From Apostichopus parvimensis (taxonomy: Eukaryota > Echinodermata > Holothuroidea > Aspidochirotida > Stichopodidae), in NCBI GenBank assembly GCA_000934455.1, contig KN892046.1:5533-33265 (forward strand): a stretch of DNA of 27,733 bases, read 5' to 3'. Both the position numbers and the translations under genes were made by a program. Below the pieces are notes generated by a model. It saw only the letters and a program-made list of their open reading frames with translations, was not told the DNA's origin and ran no database searches. This document shows positions 9,942-20,945 of the stretch, piece by piece; positions within the stretch are counted from its first letter, which is position 1, and every line of letters starts with the position of its first letter.

Positions 9942-12900
9942 TTATTCTCCGTCACTGGAAGAGCAGCTTCCGTCATAATCGACTAACAAACCGAAAGAAC
10001 TCCCTTTAATTTCTTCCTCTTTCTTATTTAATTTAGCTTTGCTCTTTGTCAATCCTTCTTTGATACTGTCAAATATCTTTGCAGATTCATTTTCAGTTTC
10101 ATCCTCATCCTCATCGTCGTGGCCATCTCCTTTTTCCACCTCACCATTGGCATCGCTGTCCGCCAATATACCCTGCGGTGTGGCAGACACAGGCGGTGTG
10201 GCAGACGCAGGCGGTGTGGCAGACGAAGGCGGTGTGTTCATGTCTCCAGGAGGCGCCTGCCTCCTGCCACTGTCTTTTATAGTATGAACGGGTACTGCAT
10301 TCGACGTTGTTGGAATTTGCTGTGTCCCGCTGGTCGATGCACTGTAAGAGTCTCCTTCCCGACTAGATGAATCTGAATCAATTGGCTGTTTTCTTTTGAT
10401 TAAGCTTGAAATCTTTCGCCTGTTGGTTGCTGGGCTCTTACCTTTGCTCTGTGCGGTGTCCCCCTGATAATAGAAAAACACAAAATCAGACTGGGGAAAT
10501 GTAGAATACTATTAATTTCATTTGCCACTATAAATACTGAAGTAAGGATGTGAAACCATCTGTTCTGTTGACTCTCTCTTTGCCATATATTGGTTTTGAG
10601 TTTGAGACATCCTTCTTCTGTGAATTTTTTTGACAAACTTATGTCCATATTTTGTGTTGTGTTGTTGCCTTCAGTTTTTTTCTTATTTTGTGCGAATACT
10701 TACCGATATCAAGTAGTCACTTGCTTTGGATGGTTTCTTGAGAGGCGGTGAACTCTCCTCTTCATCTGACTCCAGGTCATCTTGGATCCTCTTTAAGCTT
10801 CCTTCACTAGTCCTTCCAAATATACGTCTGCAAATAAAACATTAAATAAAATAAAATAAGAAAAACTCAGTGCTAACTAACTAAATATTAAATAACCACA
10901 TTTAACAGTTATTCTGTGCATCAATACAGCTCAGAAAAATTCTCACTTTATCTCGTCTTCATCTTCTTGTTCTTGTCTCACTAGCCTCTCCTGTTCCTCC
11001 TCAGCCTTTTTCTTCAATATCACTGTGTAATCTACTTCCTCCTTACGAGTATTGATCTCTCTGAGATCCTCAAGATTCTCCATAATGTCCATCTCCAGCT
11101 TGGAGTCTTTCGTCCTCGTCTCCAACATCTGGAATTTTGAAATTCAAACAGAAACTTCTAGCACCATATCGTTTTGACAATTTCTGACCCTCAACTTGAG
11201 AGAATAATAATGTTGGTTTGAGTAAAGGGCAACACAGAATCAAAATCCAACTAGCATTTACCTAGATTGAGTAATAAACATGGCAGACAGGGAGGGTGTT
11301 CAAGCCTAATGCCTTAAAAGGTTGTACATACTGGATTAGTACATTAGTACTGGATTAGGATTAGTACTGGATTAGGATTAGTACTGGATTAGTACTGGAT
11401 TAATACATTAAAAGGGTGTGCATACTGGATTAGTGCAAGATTATGGGCTGATACTTTTTGTGGGTTAGTGATTTATTTTCACAGAACAGATTGGGTAAAT
11501 TTATGAGACAGATTTGGTCAGTTTATGAGATACTGCAGTAGAGCTTACAAGGATGTGATCAATAGGAATTATATCTATTAGAGTCAATTTCTTCAAAGTT
11601 TTTGCAATTATTAAACTGTAACTAATGATCACTCAGATGATAGCATCCTTTAAATAGTTACTCACTTTCATAGGATTGGTAGCATCCTCATCACGTTGCA
11701 ACTGATCTCGTCTCTCTGCTTCCTCGATCAATTTTGCTGCTTCAAAGAGTCGAGTGGCACCAACTTCTAGAGTGTAGTCGGTGTTTTCAGGATCGGTCTA
11801 AACACAAAACGGATGACAAAGAGATATTATTTCTTGTCACATAGCAGCAATACCTCTTGCATCTCTCAGAAAAATTTGCCATTTTATCCTCTAGGTTTGG
11901 CAACTGGTCCATTTCTCTACTTCTTGGTGAATTATGTCCCCTTTCTCTTTTTGTGAATGCAGATACCACTCACCACTCATTGCAAAAATTGAAATATTAA
12001 CACCAGACAAAAAAGTGTGCTAGTAACTAACAGCACTCAATAGGGATGTTATGACATAACACAATTTTTGGGGATAATGATACCTCAGACTAGTGACATG
12101 TTTATCCTCCTTTACATTATCCCTCCTTAGTTTGTTTGTAGACTGGTTAAAGCTATGTAATCAAACAGTTAGGAAGAATCTTGGACTTTGCTGCTTTAAG
12201 TAATATCATAACATGTCTCTTTGAAACGGTCAGTTTGGAAACAGGGAACAGAAGTAGAGTAGATATTCCATGCCTTAAGTCACAAACCTCAACGTCACAT
12301 TACCTTAAACATAATTTCTGTGATGCATTTTGGACATCGAATATAAAATCTGTAAATCCTCAGTCCCAAGAAATTTTCACCCTCTGCAACTTCACATTTG
12401 GCATTGAACTTCCGACCTTTGTAGATATAGTCTGCACATGTGTTGCATCTGAAACGGATAAAGATAGGCCCTTCATATCATTCACACTTTCTTAACATAT
12501 AGAGCTTATTATTTTGCAACTTGACATCACCCGTAACAGAAATATATTAGCCTTGCCCAAAATATGACTCGTTACATATATTGTCTGAAGATATATTTCA
12601 TGTCTAGGCTGAGAAATTGTGTCATGCTTTCACAACAGATATCAGGCCAAGATTTTGATAAATTGCAAGTGCTTAGAATCTACTAGCTATAATCAAGTTC
12701 TCTGGCATTTTCCTGAATCACAACACATATCATTTACTCTACTTGCTTATGAGAGCACCACAATTATACAGTCTTTGCTGATAATAAGCAGTGACACAGG
12801 GCGTACGTATGTCAAGTACAGAAATCAAAATGAATCTTTGACTGATGATTGTTAACTGAATTATCATGTGTTTATGTGCTTTACTGTCAACTGGCAGAGA

Positions 12901-13470
12901 AATGCCAGTACTCTTTTTGTTTCCACTGCCTGTAAATAGCCCAACTTTGAAGGACTGGGTATAATCACTGAACCAAAGGCTTAAAAGCCTGAGGTCCTTC
13001 ACTTCACAAGCAATGTTCCATAAGCATTGACATTAATGTTGTTGAACACAATTACCTGGTAATCTTAAAACTTACAACTTGTTACAAGCCATCAGTATTG
13101 GCCCCAATTTGAAGAATGATTTGCTACAAAGCTTTCAAAAGTTTATTCCTTGAGATTGTGACCCTCCAAGTGTTTCATCTAGACAACATTTCCATTACCT
13201 CATATTAAATGGTGCCATGGTTCTGATGGTATACTGCTTGTTCCTTTGCTGCTTCAACTTTGGTATTTTGGAAGGATCAAAATCTGGTGGATAGTATTTC
13301 TGGAGAAAAAAAGAGATTTTGAATCACAATCAAATGCAATGCAAACATTACCATAGACATATTCAAATGGCAAAAAAATGTTGCAAAAGACCAGCTTTCT
13401 GCTTTAAAGTGTAAAATGCAAATGATGATATTAAAAAATTACTCACATTTAAAACCTTTCTCTCAGACAT
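9942..13470 (-). CDS. YJU2: Splicing factor YJU2 (CCDC94), 7 coding exons
   Basis: YJU2 acts at branching in the catalytic spliceosome (CWC16 family, nucleus). Exons are 13470..13447, 13299..13199, 12448..12304, 11797..11666, 11128..10947, 10827..10704 and 10463..9942, giving 1230 nt and 409 residues against about 323 in human. All six introns are GT-AG and every phase closes. The start [22 protein letters not shown] is nearly the family signature. The zinc-binding cysteines fall at 43, 46, 80 and 83, the same numbers as in human CCDC94. TDPENTDYT follows at about 91, then a charged coiled coil ([17 protein letters not shown]). The C-terminal third is Ser-rich and acidic with an NLS-like stretch at 251-261 and an SATPP repeat, and is longer than in vertebrates. 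The paralog YJU2B/CCDC130 starts differently and is excluded. Confidence 0.97.
10180..10225. repeat. 15-bp coding minisatellite in YJU2
   Basis: About three copies of GGCGGTGTGGCAGAC (plus strand) encode tandem SATPP-type pentapeptides in the last exon of YJU2. The unit length is a multiple of three, so copy changes would keep frame. Confidence 0.8.
11325..11435. repeat. Short tandem repeat in a YJU2 intron
   Basis: Irregular repeats of TACTGGATTAG and GGATTAGTACTGGATTA occur about seven times. The array lies in the intron between exons 4 and 5 (11129-11665), which otherwise shows nothing of note. Confidence 0.8.
12449..13198 (-). other. YJU2 intron 2
   Basis: It is bounded by donor GTAATG at 13198 and acceptor CCGTTTCAG ending at 12449. 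No repeat or gene was seen. The open frames here (for example 12619-12855 plus and 12739-13002 minus) have no family resemblance. The YJU2 intron at 11798-12303 is similarly plain. Confidence 0.85.
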
Positions 13471-14164
13471 GGTGCTTCAAAAGTTTCTGTGTATGGCAAA
13501 CAAACAAAATATTCAAATGATCAAACTCTTACTTGTTGTAACAGTTGTTGTACCTGTTGAATGTCATCATAAAATTCTCCAAACTGGTACACTATGTGAT
13601 ATTTCATAATGGTTTTTCAAAGTATTTTTTATCAATTTCATTCCATTTTGATATAAATAAAATATATTAATATTTTTATCTACGATTCACTTCAAGGCAA
13701 TTTTACCATCACATGTGTCAATTCTGCATTTGATCACTTATGCTCATGATTTATTACATAATTTACAGTACATTATCTTAAGTAATTATCAACATGTCCT
13801 GAATAATGGACAATAAATGTGAGAACTCATGTTTTGTACTAGTTATTACAAGGAATCTTTGAAGAAAAAGTAACTTTCTTTGATAATGGCAACAAATGAC
13901 TTTTGTGATTTACATACATGTAACATATAGAGTAAACAGCCTAATTGCTAATTCTAACAGGGATTTGTGTGAGCTGTGAGCCTTTAGTACTCACAAACTT
14001 TGGTATGAGCATCATCAATCAAGATGCAAGTTATGCACACAAGTAGGCTGCTAAGTTTTGAAAAAAAGAAATATCACAAGTTTTCTGTGACAAATTTTAA
14101 TAGAAATGCCAGACATAGGAGGCCTACTTGTCATGAGTCCAGCATTAGGCCAAGTTGATGGAGG

Positions 14165-14650
14165 CGGGGGCCGTGACATTCCGCCATCGGAACATTCCGC
14201 CATAAAAAATGGAACTTACCGCCATAAGAAAAGTAACATTCCGCCATAGCAAAAGTGACTTTCCGCCATTTTACAATGAATTCTATCCAATGACTCAACA
14301 CTCCAATTATTTTAAGATCCCCTCAAAACCTGTGCATGCAACCTTTTTCTTTTCAATACCAACTTTTATTTTAATCCTTCGCGATTCCACCACTTGAGGC
14401 TCTCAAAAATGTAGCCTACCTATCCTATCTATTTGCTTCTTACTCTATTTTCTTTTCTAAACCCTCGTGATTCCATTCAATCACTCCAGGTTCTCAAAAT
14501 ATACCAATCCTATCTATTTGCTTTTTACTCTATTTCCTACGTAACTTACTGCCACAGTTTTTGTGACTTTCCGCCATGGCGGAAAGTCACGAAAACTGTG
14601 GCGGTAAGTTATGGCGGAATGTAACGATGGCGGAATGTGACCCGATCCGA
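14165..14650. mobile_element. Foldback element with repeated CCGCCAT motif
   Basis: CCGCCAT occurs at 14181, 14197, 14219, 14241 and 14263 in one direction on the left, and as ATGGCGG on the right (to about 14633). The right half is built round a nearly perfect palindrome at 14543-14610, centred on CCGCCATGGCGG (14571-14582). The two open frames that cross the palindrome on opposite strands give almost the same peptide because of it, and neither is a gene. It lies upstream of YJU2; related elements occur at about 20225-20345 and 20699-20771. Confidence 0.75.
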
Positions 14651-14952
14651 TGGAGGCCAGTGAACTTAATTGCCCAGTGGTGTAAAGTGACAGACGTCTG
14701 GCCATCCTAGGCTATGCATGTCTTGAGTAATTAGTTAACGCAGCATACAAGTGCTTCTGTTCTACCATGGATGCTATCCGCAATATCAGATTTACTAGGC
14801 CTAGTTCATGATCATTTGCTGACTAGTCTATAATACGTAAAATGTATTATTGCCATGTATACTTACTGTTTGTACTAGTTTCACGAAATTTTAGTATGGG
14901 CAAATTCCCAGCTTACGGAATTCAATCTTAATACGCGTCAGAAAAACTAAGG

Positions 14953-15159
14953 TTATTCTCGTCTCCCTCTATTTCGAGTAGAGCTATTTCTGTTTACTAA
15001 GATGATGGTTGCTTCTTGTTGTAAATAAACAGGCAAAATCCGTCCCGACTTATGAAGTTCGCACTGCACAGAATCGACTCCAACACACAGAATTACAAGT
15101 ACTAAGCTAACATGGAACGCCGTCGTATTATTAGTCGCTATATTAGTCACTGTTTTCAC
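14953..15159 (-). other. Short open frame with a signal-peptide-like start
   Basis: A 68-codon frame begins MKTVTN and has a hydrophobic core, SLVLVILCVGV, at about residues 18-28, then a plausible cleavage region near VQC, then a basic end. It matches no family I know. It could be a small secreted peptide, a first exon, or chance in a possible promoter region. The rest of 13471-15300 shows only the foldback element. Confidence 0.2.
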
Positions 15160-15300
15160 TACGGGGGCTGTTGCATAAAATTACATGTTGGTCTCGAATT
15201 TAGTCTGGGAGGAATTCTTAGTTCCATTATGAAGTATTTTCTTACAAGGTTCGACTCACCAAATTATTCCGGACACTAAAGGCGTGTTTAATTACGATGA

Positions 15301-15441
15301 TTCAAGAGTGATAGTAAATTGCTTGTTCCTTCAAGAGTGTTAGTAAATTGCTTGTTCCTTCAAGAGTGGTAGTAAATTATTTGTTCCTTCTAGAGTGGAA
15401 GTGAGTTGCTTGTTCCTTCAAGAGTGGTAGTAAATTGCTTG
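15301..15441. repeat. 29-bp tandem repeat, about 4.9 copies
   Basis: Units begin at 15301, 15330, 15359, 15388 and 15417 with TTC(A/T)AGAGTG. Each continues GTAAATTGCTTGTTCC with a few substitutions; the last is cut short. It is non-coding and lies between YJU2 and SPC24. Confidence 0.95.
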
Positions 15442-15807
15442 TGAGCAAAGGTGATCGTTTCTAGCAATTTGCGACCTCTATACTAATAAAAATGCTTACA
15501 CACTCAGCTATTCCTCAACAGAAATTGGCTTCTTCAAGATTTTAAAAGTTGGGAGGGGAAGTGTATGGCCCTGGGGACATTGAAACTGACTCCCATCTAG
15601 GGGGTGTGGTGTCCCCCAGCATTTAGGCTATAATTAGTTCTGCATGCATTTTATCTTAATAACTACTTTTCAAGTGGCATAGAATAAGGTTGGCGTACAC
15701 CACCTGGATCCGTGCCTGGTCTAAATTCAGTCATGTCGAGATTAAGTTGTTAGTGGGTCACATGAGTACAAAAGATTGGAAAAACTGCAAAATATTCACT
15801 TTTAACT

Positions 15808-15813
15808 TTATTA
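15808..15813 (-). terminator. Candidate polyadenylation signal of SPC24
   Basis: AATAAA on the minus strand, about 700 bases past the SPC24 stop. It is the nearest exact hexamer I found. The region 15814-16513 would then be 3' UTR. Confidence 0.35.
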
Positions 15814-16513
15814 TTTGCAAAGAAGGTTGACAAGTGATGCTAAAGAACTACATTGTTATGGGATTTCAATATGGAAAACAGAAACAATTTATCTTTGTCA
15901 AGCCAAATAGCCACTCCTTACTGATATTTTGCATGATGTGATACTTTTGTTTCGTGCTAATGGGTATTATTTAAATATCTTTTTTTTGCATATCCAACAA
16001 AACGTCCTGAAGAACACTGCTTTAGAATGAGAGCAACTGCAGTATAAGGACATTAATGAACAAACATTTTTTGTTTACTTTACAAATGTACAAATCTTTA
16101 CAACACATAACTTGTTTTAACACATGACATATTCAGTTCATATTCATTATCAAGTTTTACAAAACATTCATTAATTCATAGCAATAAGTGTTTCAGTAGT
16201 GGTAAATAATTAAAGTTATGTCAGTGGGTAATATTTTACAATATTTACATCCAAGGTAAAGAAACAGAACAAGAAACTCTCAAAAGTGATTATGACATTT
16301 GAAAATCCCAAATCTGCAGAAGATTCTGCTCACTACCACGGCACAGATAGTATTGCAACGCCTTCCTGGAATGCTGATGCTCCAAAACCACCTTTGATCA
16401 TTTATGCCATATTCATGACAGATTTGGGGTACTGCTACTGGTTATCTAAAATAAAAAAGGTTGAAGAAATCTGCTAGCTGTACAACCTGTCCCTTCCGGT
16501 GAGAGTTTCCTTT

Positions 16514-19500
16514 TTACTTGGTTTGATAAGCAGAACCTACAAGATCCCACAGATAATTGGTGATGAAATATTTAGAATTCTGCTGGCTATTGAGAGAGAA
16601 TGGCCTGACATCTGTGGTAGTGCTGATGTCTAAAAAACAGAGAGAGATGTGTCAAGGAAAGATATTAGAAATTTACTTAAAATGTAGTCGTTACAATAGC
16701 TTTGAAATTCACAAAGAATGTAATATACCTGCAAAATGTGTCTAGTTGGATGTTCATTATGATAGTTGTAATAATTAAATCTCTGCATTTTAGCATGAGG
16801 AAATGTGAACTTACTATAGAAGTAATGAATAGGCCTGATGTCTGATGAGAGAGGGCAGGGGGGGGGGGCCGAAGAGGAAGTACTGATGTCAAGGGGGCCC
16901 AGAAAAATATTTTGTTTCATTAAGAAATGGTGAAGAGTGGTAGAGTGCAGAATGACAATAGTCCCCAAGGCCTGTTCTGGCTCTTCATAATTCTGGTAAA
17001 TGATCGTTACAAACTTAGCCTAGACTTTATTTCACTACGTATAAATATTTACCTAGTTCCCTTCCCAATGGCTAAAATGATCTTTTTCACAAGAACATGT
17101 TAAATGTATACTCATTTTACAAACGAATGAGCAAATTTTTGTAACTTTTGAGTATTAACTACAGTGATACATGTGCATAAGATAACTTAGGTCAACTAAT
17201 TACAACATTTACAAAGTTGTGATGAACTCAATGAGGCAATTTAAGAGATTCTGTAAGAGATTCTGTAAATTAGGTAAGGATACATCCTTTGATCTGTTCC
17301 GGTGGACACTCGTAGTCCCATTTGATACCAGTGATACAGGTGTATAGACTGATGTTGTACCTAAAACACAAAAGGGAAAAATAACGTCATTATTGTTATT
17401 TTGATTTTCGCCTAAAACAGGCGCGTAGCCAGGAATTTGCCAAGGGGGGGGCGAAAATGTAGAAAAATTTTCAGAGCCGTAGATATGGCATTGCATACTA
17501 TCTAAGCGTAGCGCCACCATGGTTGGCGCGAAGCGTACAAGAAAATTTTGGCTGAAAATGCCTCCCAGATCGCTGGAAATGGCACTTCCCAGGCCTTGTC
17601 AGTTGCATCTTAGCATTTTCTCTTTTGAAATTACTAGCGATATCATAAAAACATTAAAAAAAAAATTTAAAAAAATTTAAAAAAAAAAAAATTAAAAAAA
17701 AAATATGCTCAAGGGGGGGGGGCGGCTGCCCCCTTCGCCCCCCCCCTTGGCTACGCGCCTGCGCCTTAATATGAAAGATGATTTTTATTGTAATTGATTC
17801 TTGATTTCTCTACAAAGATATTCCTTGCCATATCGCAGACTCCATCCCTTCAGATTGGACTCGGCATCCAGTCACATTGACACACTAACAGAGAACAGGA
17901 TAAAAGTTTGCATTTCTTGAGAAAGTTTCCGAGGTAAAACATTTCCAACTCACTTACCTTGTCTTCGGAAGGATCTGAGTGGTTTCCTCTTTCACCATTT
18001 CTCTCTGTTCTACAAGTCTAGACTCTTTCTCTTCCAGTTGGTAAAGCTGTCTTTGAGAATCTGTAATTTCTTTGTAAAGGACTCTAAAAAACAAAAACCC
18101 AACTAGAATACTTGCCTGTTTGCCATGTCAGATGCTAGTAAAAATGTAATTAGTTTGCAAAACACCTAAAATTAAATTGAAGCATCTAAGAGGATGGTGG
18201 TGCCTCGTGGTGGAATGCGCATGCTCTGTCTGTTAAACGTAGCTGCCTTTGGGAACTGATGTTGTACATCTGCTTGGTGTTTACCAGTTTCAACTAGATA
18301 TGACAATCCTATGGCAATGATTATTGCCACAGCTCTGAACTAAAATGATAAAGTTCCATCCAAACTGAAATTTGGTATGTTACATATTATTATGAAACTA
18401 CCTCCATTTATCCAGTTTGCTCAATACAAAATCTGTCGCAACTTTTTTTTTTTTTCTATTTTCTATTTATGTTAGTTTGTTTTGTTTTGGCAATGGTGTT
18501 AGACCTGGATCACACAAATGTGTAAGGAGTGAGCACTTAGTTATTAGGGTGACAGATAATTGCTTTTTAAAGGAAGTCTGATTTGGAGAAACGAAATATC
18601 AAACATTATGCCATGGCATACAACACCTTAATGGTTGAGGTACAGAGTTCTAGCTCAAAAAATGATTATGAGAAATCTGCATAAGTGTAGTAACCAAGAT
18701 ATTACACAGAACACTACAAGTCTACAACACAAATATCCTTTTATCTTGGGTTTCTAAAGGATATTGTACTCCATTCTGGACTTTTTCAACTTCTTGACAG
18801 GCATCAGACAACAACCTCTCTGCTTCCTTGTTCTGTTCTTCGTGTGTCGTTGACGACTTCAGTGCCTCTGCAGCGGCACCTTCTTCGTCTTTCAGTGTAA
18901 GAAGGCCTTTAAAGAACCACAGAGGATAAATATTACACGTAATATTAAATAATTGTATAAACATATTGCGAATACAGATTACAATATTCATGAAATAATT
19001 TAAATACTACGAAAGTGCTGTATCATGGAGGTAATGTTTATCCCTGTACATGAAACTCTCTCAATCTCTGAGAATGCACATGTTTAATTCACCACATTCT
19101 AAGAAAGACAGAATTTCTTAAAGATAGTTTTGGATTGTAATGATCATCATCAACATGTCTCAATTAATTTGGGCTTAAAGAACCCTTCTTACTCAAGCTC
19201 TCACATTATATTTTACTCTTATTTATTGATCCACACACCCCACCCCCCCCTCCTCTTATAGAGCTGTTATTGTAAATATTTCATGACACATTTCACTTTA
19301 ATAACTTTGTGGGTATGTCTTCAAAGCAGGTTTTATTTCCTTGGTCAATTTGGTGAAGTTGTTGATACTTTTATTGATACATAGCAATGCAGTTGATATG
19401 CTTGCCAATAAAATGTTACTTCATATCGTGTTAATAAAAAGTCCAAAATTTGGAAAATTGGCAGCCATTTGACTTATATTCCTATGAGAAAGAATTGGGT

Positions 19501-19891
19501 GATGAAAATATTCAGAACGCAAAATGGTATCATAAATTTTTTAATTAATATTCATATTGCAATGGTCTATGCAACAAGAAGGATGTCTTTGTTAAGTTCG
19601 TTTATGTCATTGCAAACGTATTTTCAAAAATACTGCAAAAAAGATTTGGTAAAACTGTCATAAGTTGGCCACCAAATGTAAGAATCACCCTCAAGACAAA
19701 CCTTTTATTATGTCTTGAACTTGGTTCTGTTGCTTCTGCTGCTCAGCTTGAACTGATCTCATGGTATCGCCAAATTCACGAATCTTTTGAACTTCCTCAG
19801 GATCAGTCAACATGTTAATGATATTGGTCACTGCATCTTCAGCATTCCCCTGCTCAATATTATCCAAGACAGTTCCAATACTAGACGACAT
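16514..19891 (-). CDS. SPC24: Kinetochore protein Spc24 (5 coding exons)
   Basis: Spc24 pairs with Spc25 in the NDC80 complex, which links kinetochores to microtubules. Exons are 19891..19702, 18906..18726, 18083..17958, 17360..17284 and 16629..16514, giving 690 nt and 229 residues (human 197). The N-terminal two thirds are charged coiled coil (QAEQQKQQNQVQDI; RQLYQLEEKESRLVEQRE). The C-terminal globular domain is diagnostic: GIKWDYECPPEQIKG at 177-191 (human KIEWDYECEPGMVKG) and FITNYLWDLV at 213-222 (human FISDYLWSLV). The intron between the last two exons has a U12-type donor. The 3' end of exon 2 is the least certain part: its donor GTAGAC is weak and adds about 16 non-coil residues. The frame is open upstream of the chosen Met to the acceptor at 19929, so the start could lie in an earlier exon. 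Confidence 0.93.
16630..17283 (-). other. U12-type (minor) intron of SPC24
   Basis: The donor reads GTATCCTTA (17283-17275), matching the U12 consensus RTATCCTT. A perfect branch element TTCCTTGAC lies at 16659-16651, with its branch A at 16652, 22 bases from the AG at 16630. The join is fixed by protein homology: IKG then Y-I then RPFSLN. A G-rich run occurs near 16858-16868; no other gene was seen inside. Confidence 0.85.
17418..17761. mobile_element. MITE-like element with 14-bp perfect TIRs
   Basis: It begins CAGGCGCGTAGCCA and ends with the exact reverse complement. Inside are poly-G/poly-C runs facing each other and an A-rich block (17650-17702). The flanks CGCCTAAAA and CGCCTTAAT resemble each other and may be a decayed target duplication. 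It sits in the SPC24 intron between exons 3 and 4. I recall elements with GCGCGTAGCCA ends from many invertebrate genomes. Confidence 0.8.
18084..18725 (-). other. SPC24 intron 2
   Basis: The acceptor is a long T-run then TAG, ending at 18084; the donor GTAGAC at 18725 is chosen for phase. No repeat or gene was recognised inside. The intron at 18907-19701 is likewise plain, apart from a C-rich run at about 19237-19252. Confidence 0.55.
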
Positions 19892-19928
19892 CTCTTGATT
19901 TTGAGATATCTGGGAGTAAAGATGGTAT
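19892..19928 (-). other. 5' UTR part of the first coding SPC24 exon
   Basis: The minus strand has an acceptor CACTTTGCAG ending at 19929, so this exon continues 37 bases upstream of the ATG and a non-coding first exon must lie further right. A GTAAGT donor on the minus strand at 21379-21374 is one candidate for its end. Confidence 0.5.
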
Positions 19929-20224
19929 CTGCAAAGTGCAAGGATAAACAATTTTTATATCGAAAAAGTTTAGATTCCCTATCAATTTCAATGCAGTTTT
20001 AATTGTAATTTTTGCGTGAAGGCCAGTGTAGGCACAGAACAATTTATAGTTTTAGATCATTTCATTTCTGAGGAACAACACACAATTTAAACGCATAAAG
20101 TTGAGTGATTTGGATTTTCCTTGAAAGACATTGTTGATCAAATCCTTAAGTGCTTCAATTATGAGCCCATCATGCTATATATATTAATTAAAAAATCAGC
20201 AATACTAACTAGGCCTGGTATACA

Positions 20225-20771
20225 GTTAGGGGACTGTGTCATTTCGCCATCTGTACTTTCCACCATAGAAAATGTGCTCTTCTGCCAATGAAAAAGTGCC
20301 ATTCTTCCATGGCGGTAAAGCACTTTGTATGGCGGAAAGAGCAAACTAAAGTGGGTGCATATGCACTGTATATTGCTTGGCTTCACTCTACTGTACCTAG
20401 GCCCACAAAATCGGTTATTCAAATCGACAATCAGAAACAGACTCTTCTAATAAAAAACAATCAGCCTAATGTAATTTGATTTATTCAACCAACTGTTATA
20501 TATTTGAAGACAGTGTATCGACTTTTATGAACTTACAATTTAAACTATTAAATCAATCTGTACATTAGGACTGTGTATCAATTCCCCAATCTTGTCTTAA
20601 CTACAATTCAGTCTATCCATTTGATCACATTTGAAGATGGTGTTCCTATCCTTCACTGATACATTCCTGTACACCACTGTTAAATCAAATTCTTATATGT
20701 ACCTTTCTGCCAAAGGTTTCGATTCTTTCCGCCATGGCGGAGAGGATCCAAACCTATGGCGGTATGTATAC
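20225..20771. mobile_element. Diverged CCGCCAT foldback elements
   Basis: Two imperfect palindromes, about 20273-20345 (centre CCATGG near 20310) and 20699-20771 (centre CCGCCATGGCGG at 20729-20740), share the motif and design of the 14165-14650 element. The right one pairs GCCAAAGGTTTCGAT with ATCCAAACCTATGGC. Between them is AT-rich DNA without features. Confidence 0.6.
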
Positions 20772-20894
20772 ATACCTAGGCTATAGCAGGATGGCACTAG
20801 TCTAGATCCAAAGTTATACCAAAGTCTGTGTGCATTTCAGTGATGGCATGCAATCTGTGTATATAAAGCCGGTACTAATTTAGAATCCGTACCA

Positions 20895-20945
20895 TTCCTA
20901 ACCCTTCTTCCTAACCCTACTTCCTAACCCTAATTCCTAGCCCCT
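20895..20945. repeat. Short CCTAACCC-type repeat
   Basis: About three to four irregular units of TTCCTAACCCTA, 14-15 bp apart. It is interstitial and irregular. The sequence nearby (21060-21190) is rich in CCTAGG and AGGCCT. Confidence 0.7.

Noticed and set aside
10039..10370. Three plus-strand frames opposite the YJU2 last exon
   Set aside because: They are antisense shadows of the Ser/Asp/Glu-rich coding exon and its 15-bp repeat.
14433..14705. Two opposite frames giving nearly the same peptide (DFPPWRKVTKTVAVSY)
   Set aside because: The likeness is caused by the palindrome at 14543-14610; neither frame is a gene.
17209..17520. 103-codon minus-strand frame over the fourth SPC24 exon
   Set aside because: It is a different frame from the one encoding GIKWDYECPPEQIKG and runs into MITE sequence.
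20895..20945. Telomere-like CCTAACCC units
   Set aside because: Spacing is irregular (14-15 bp) and only a few units are present, so it is not a telomeric array.
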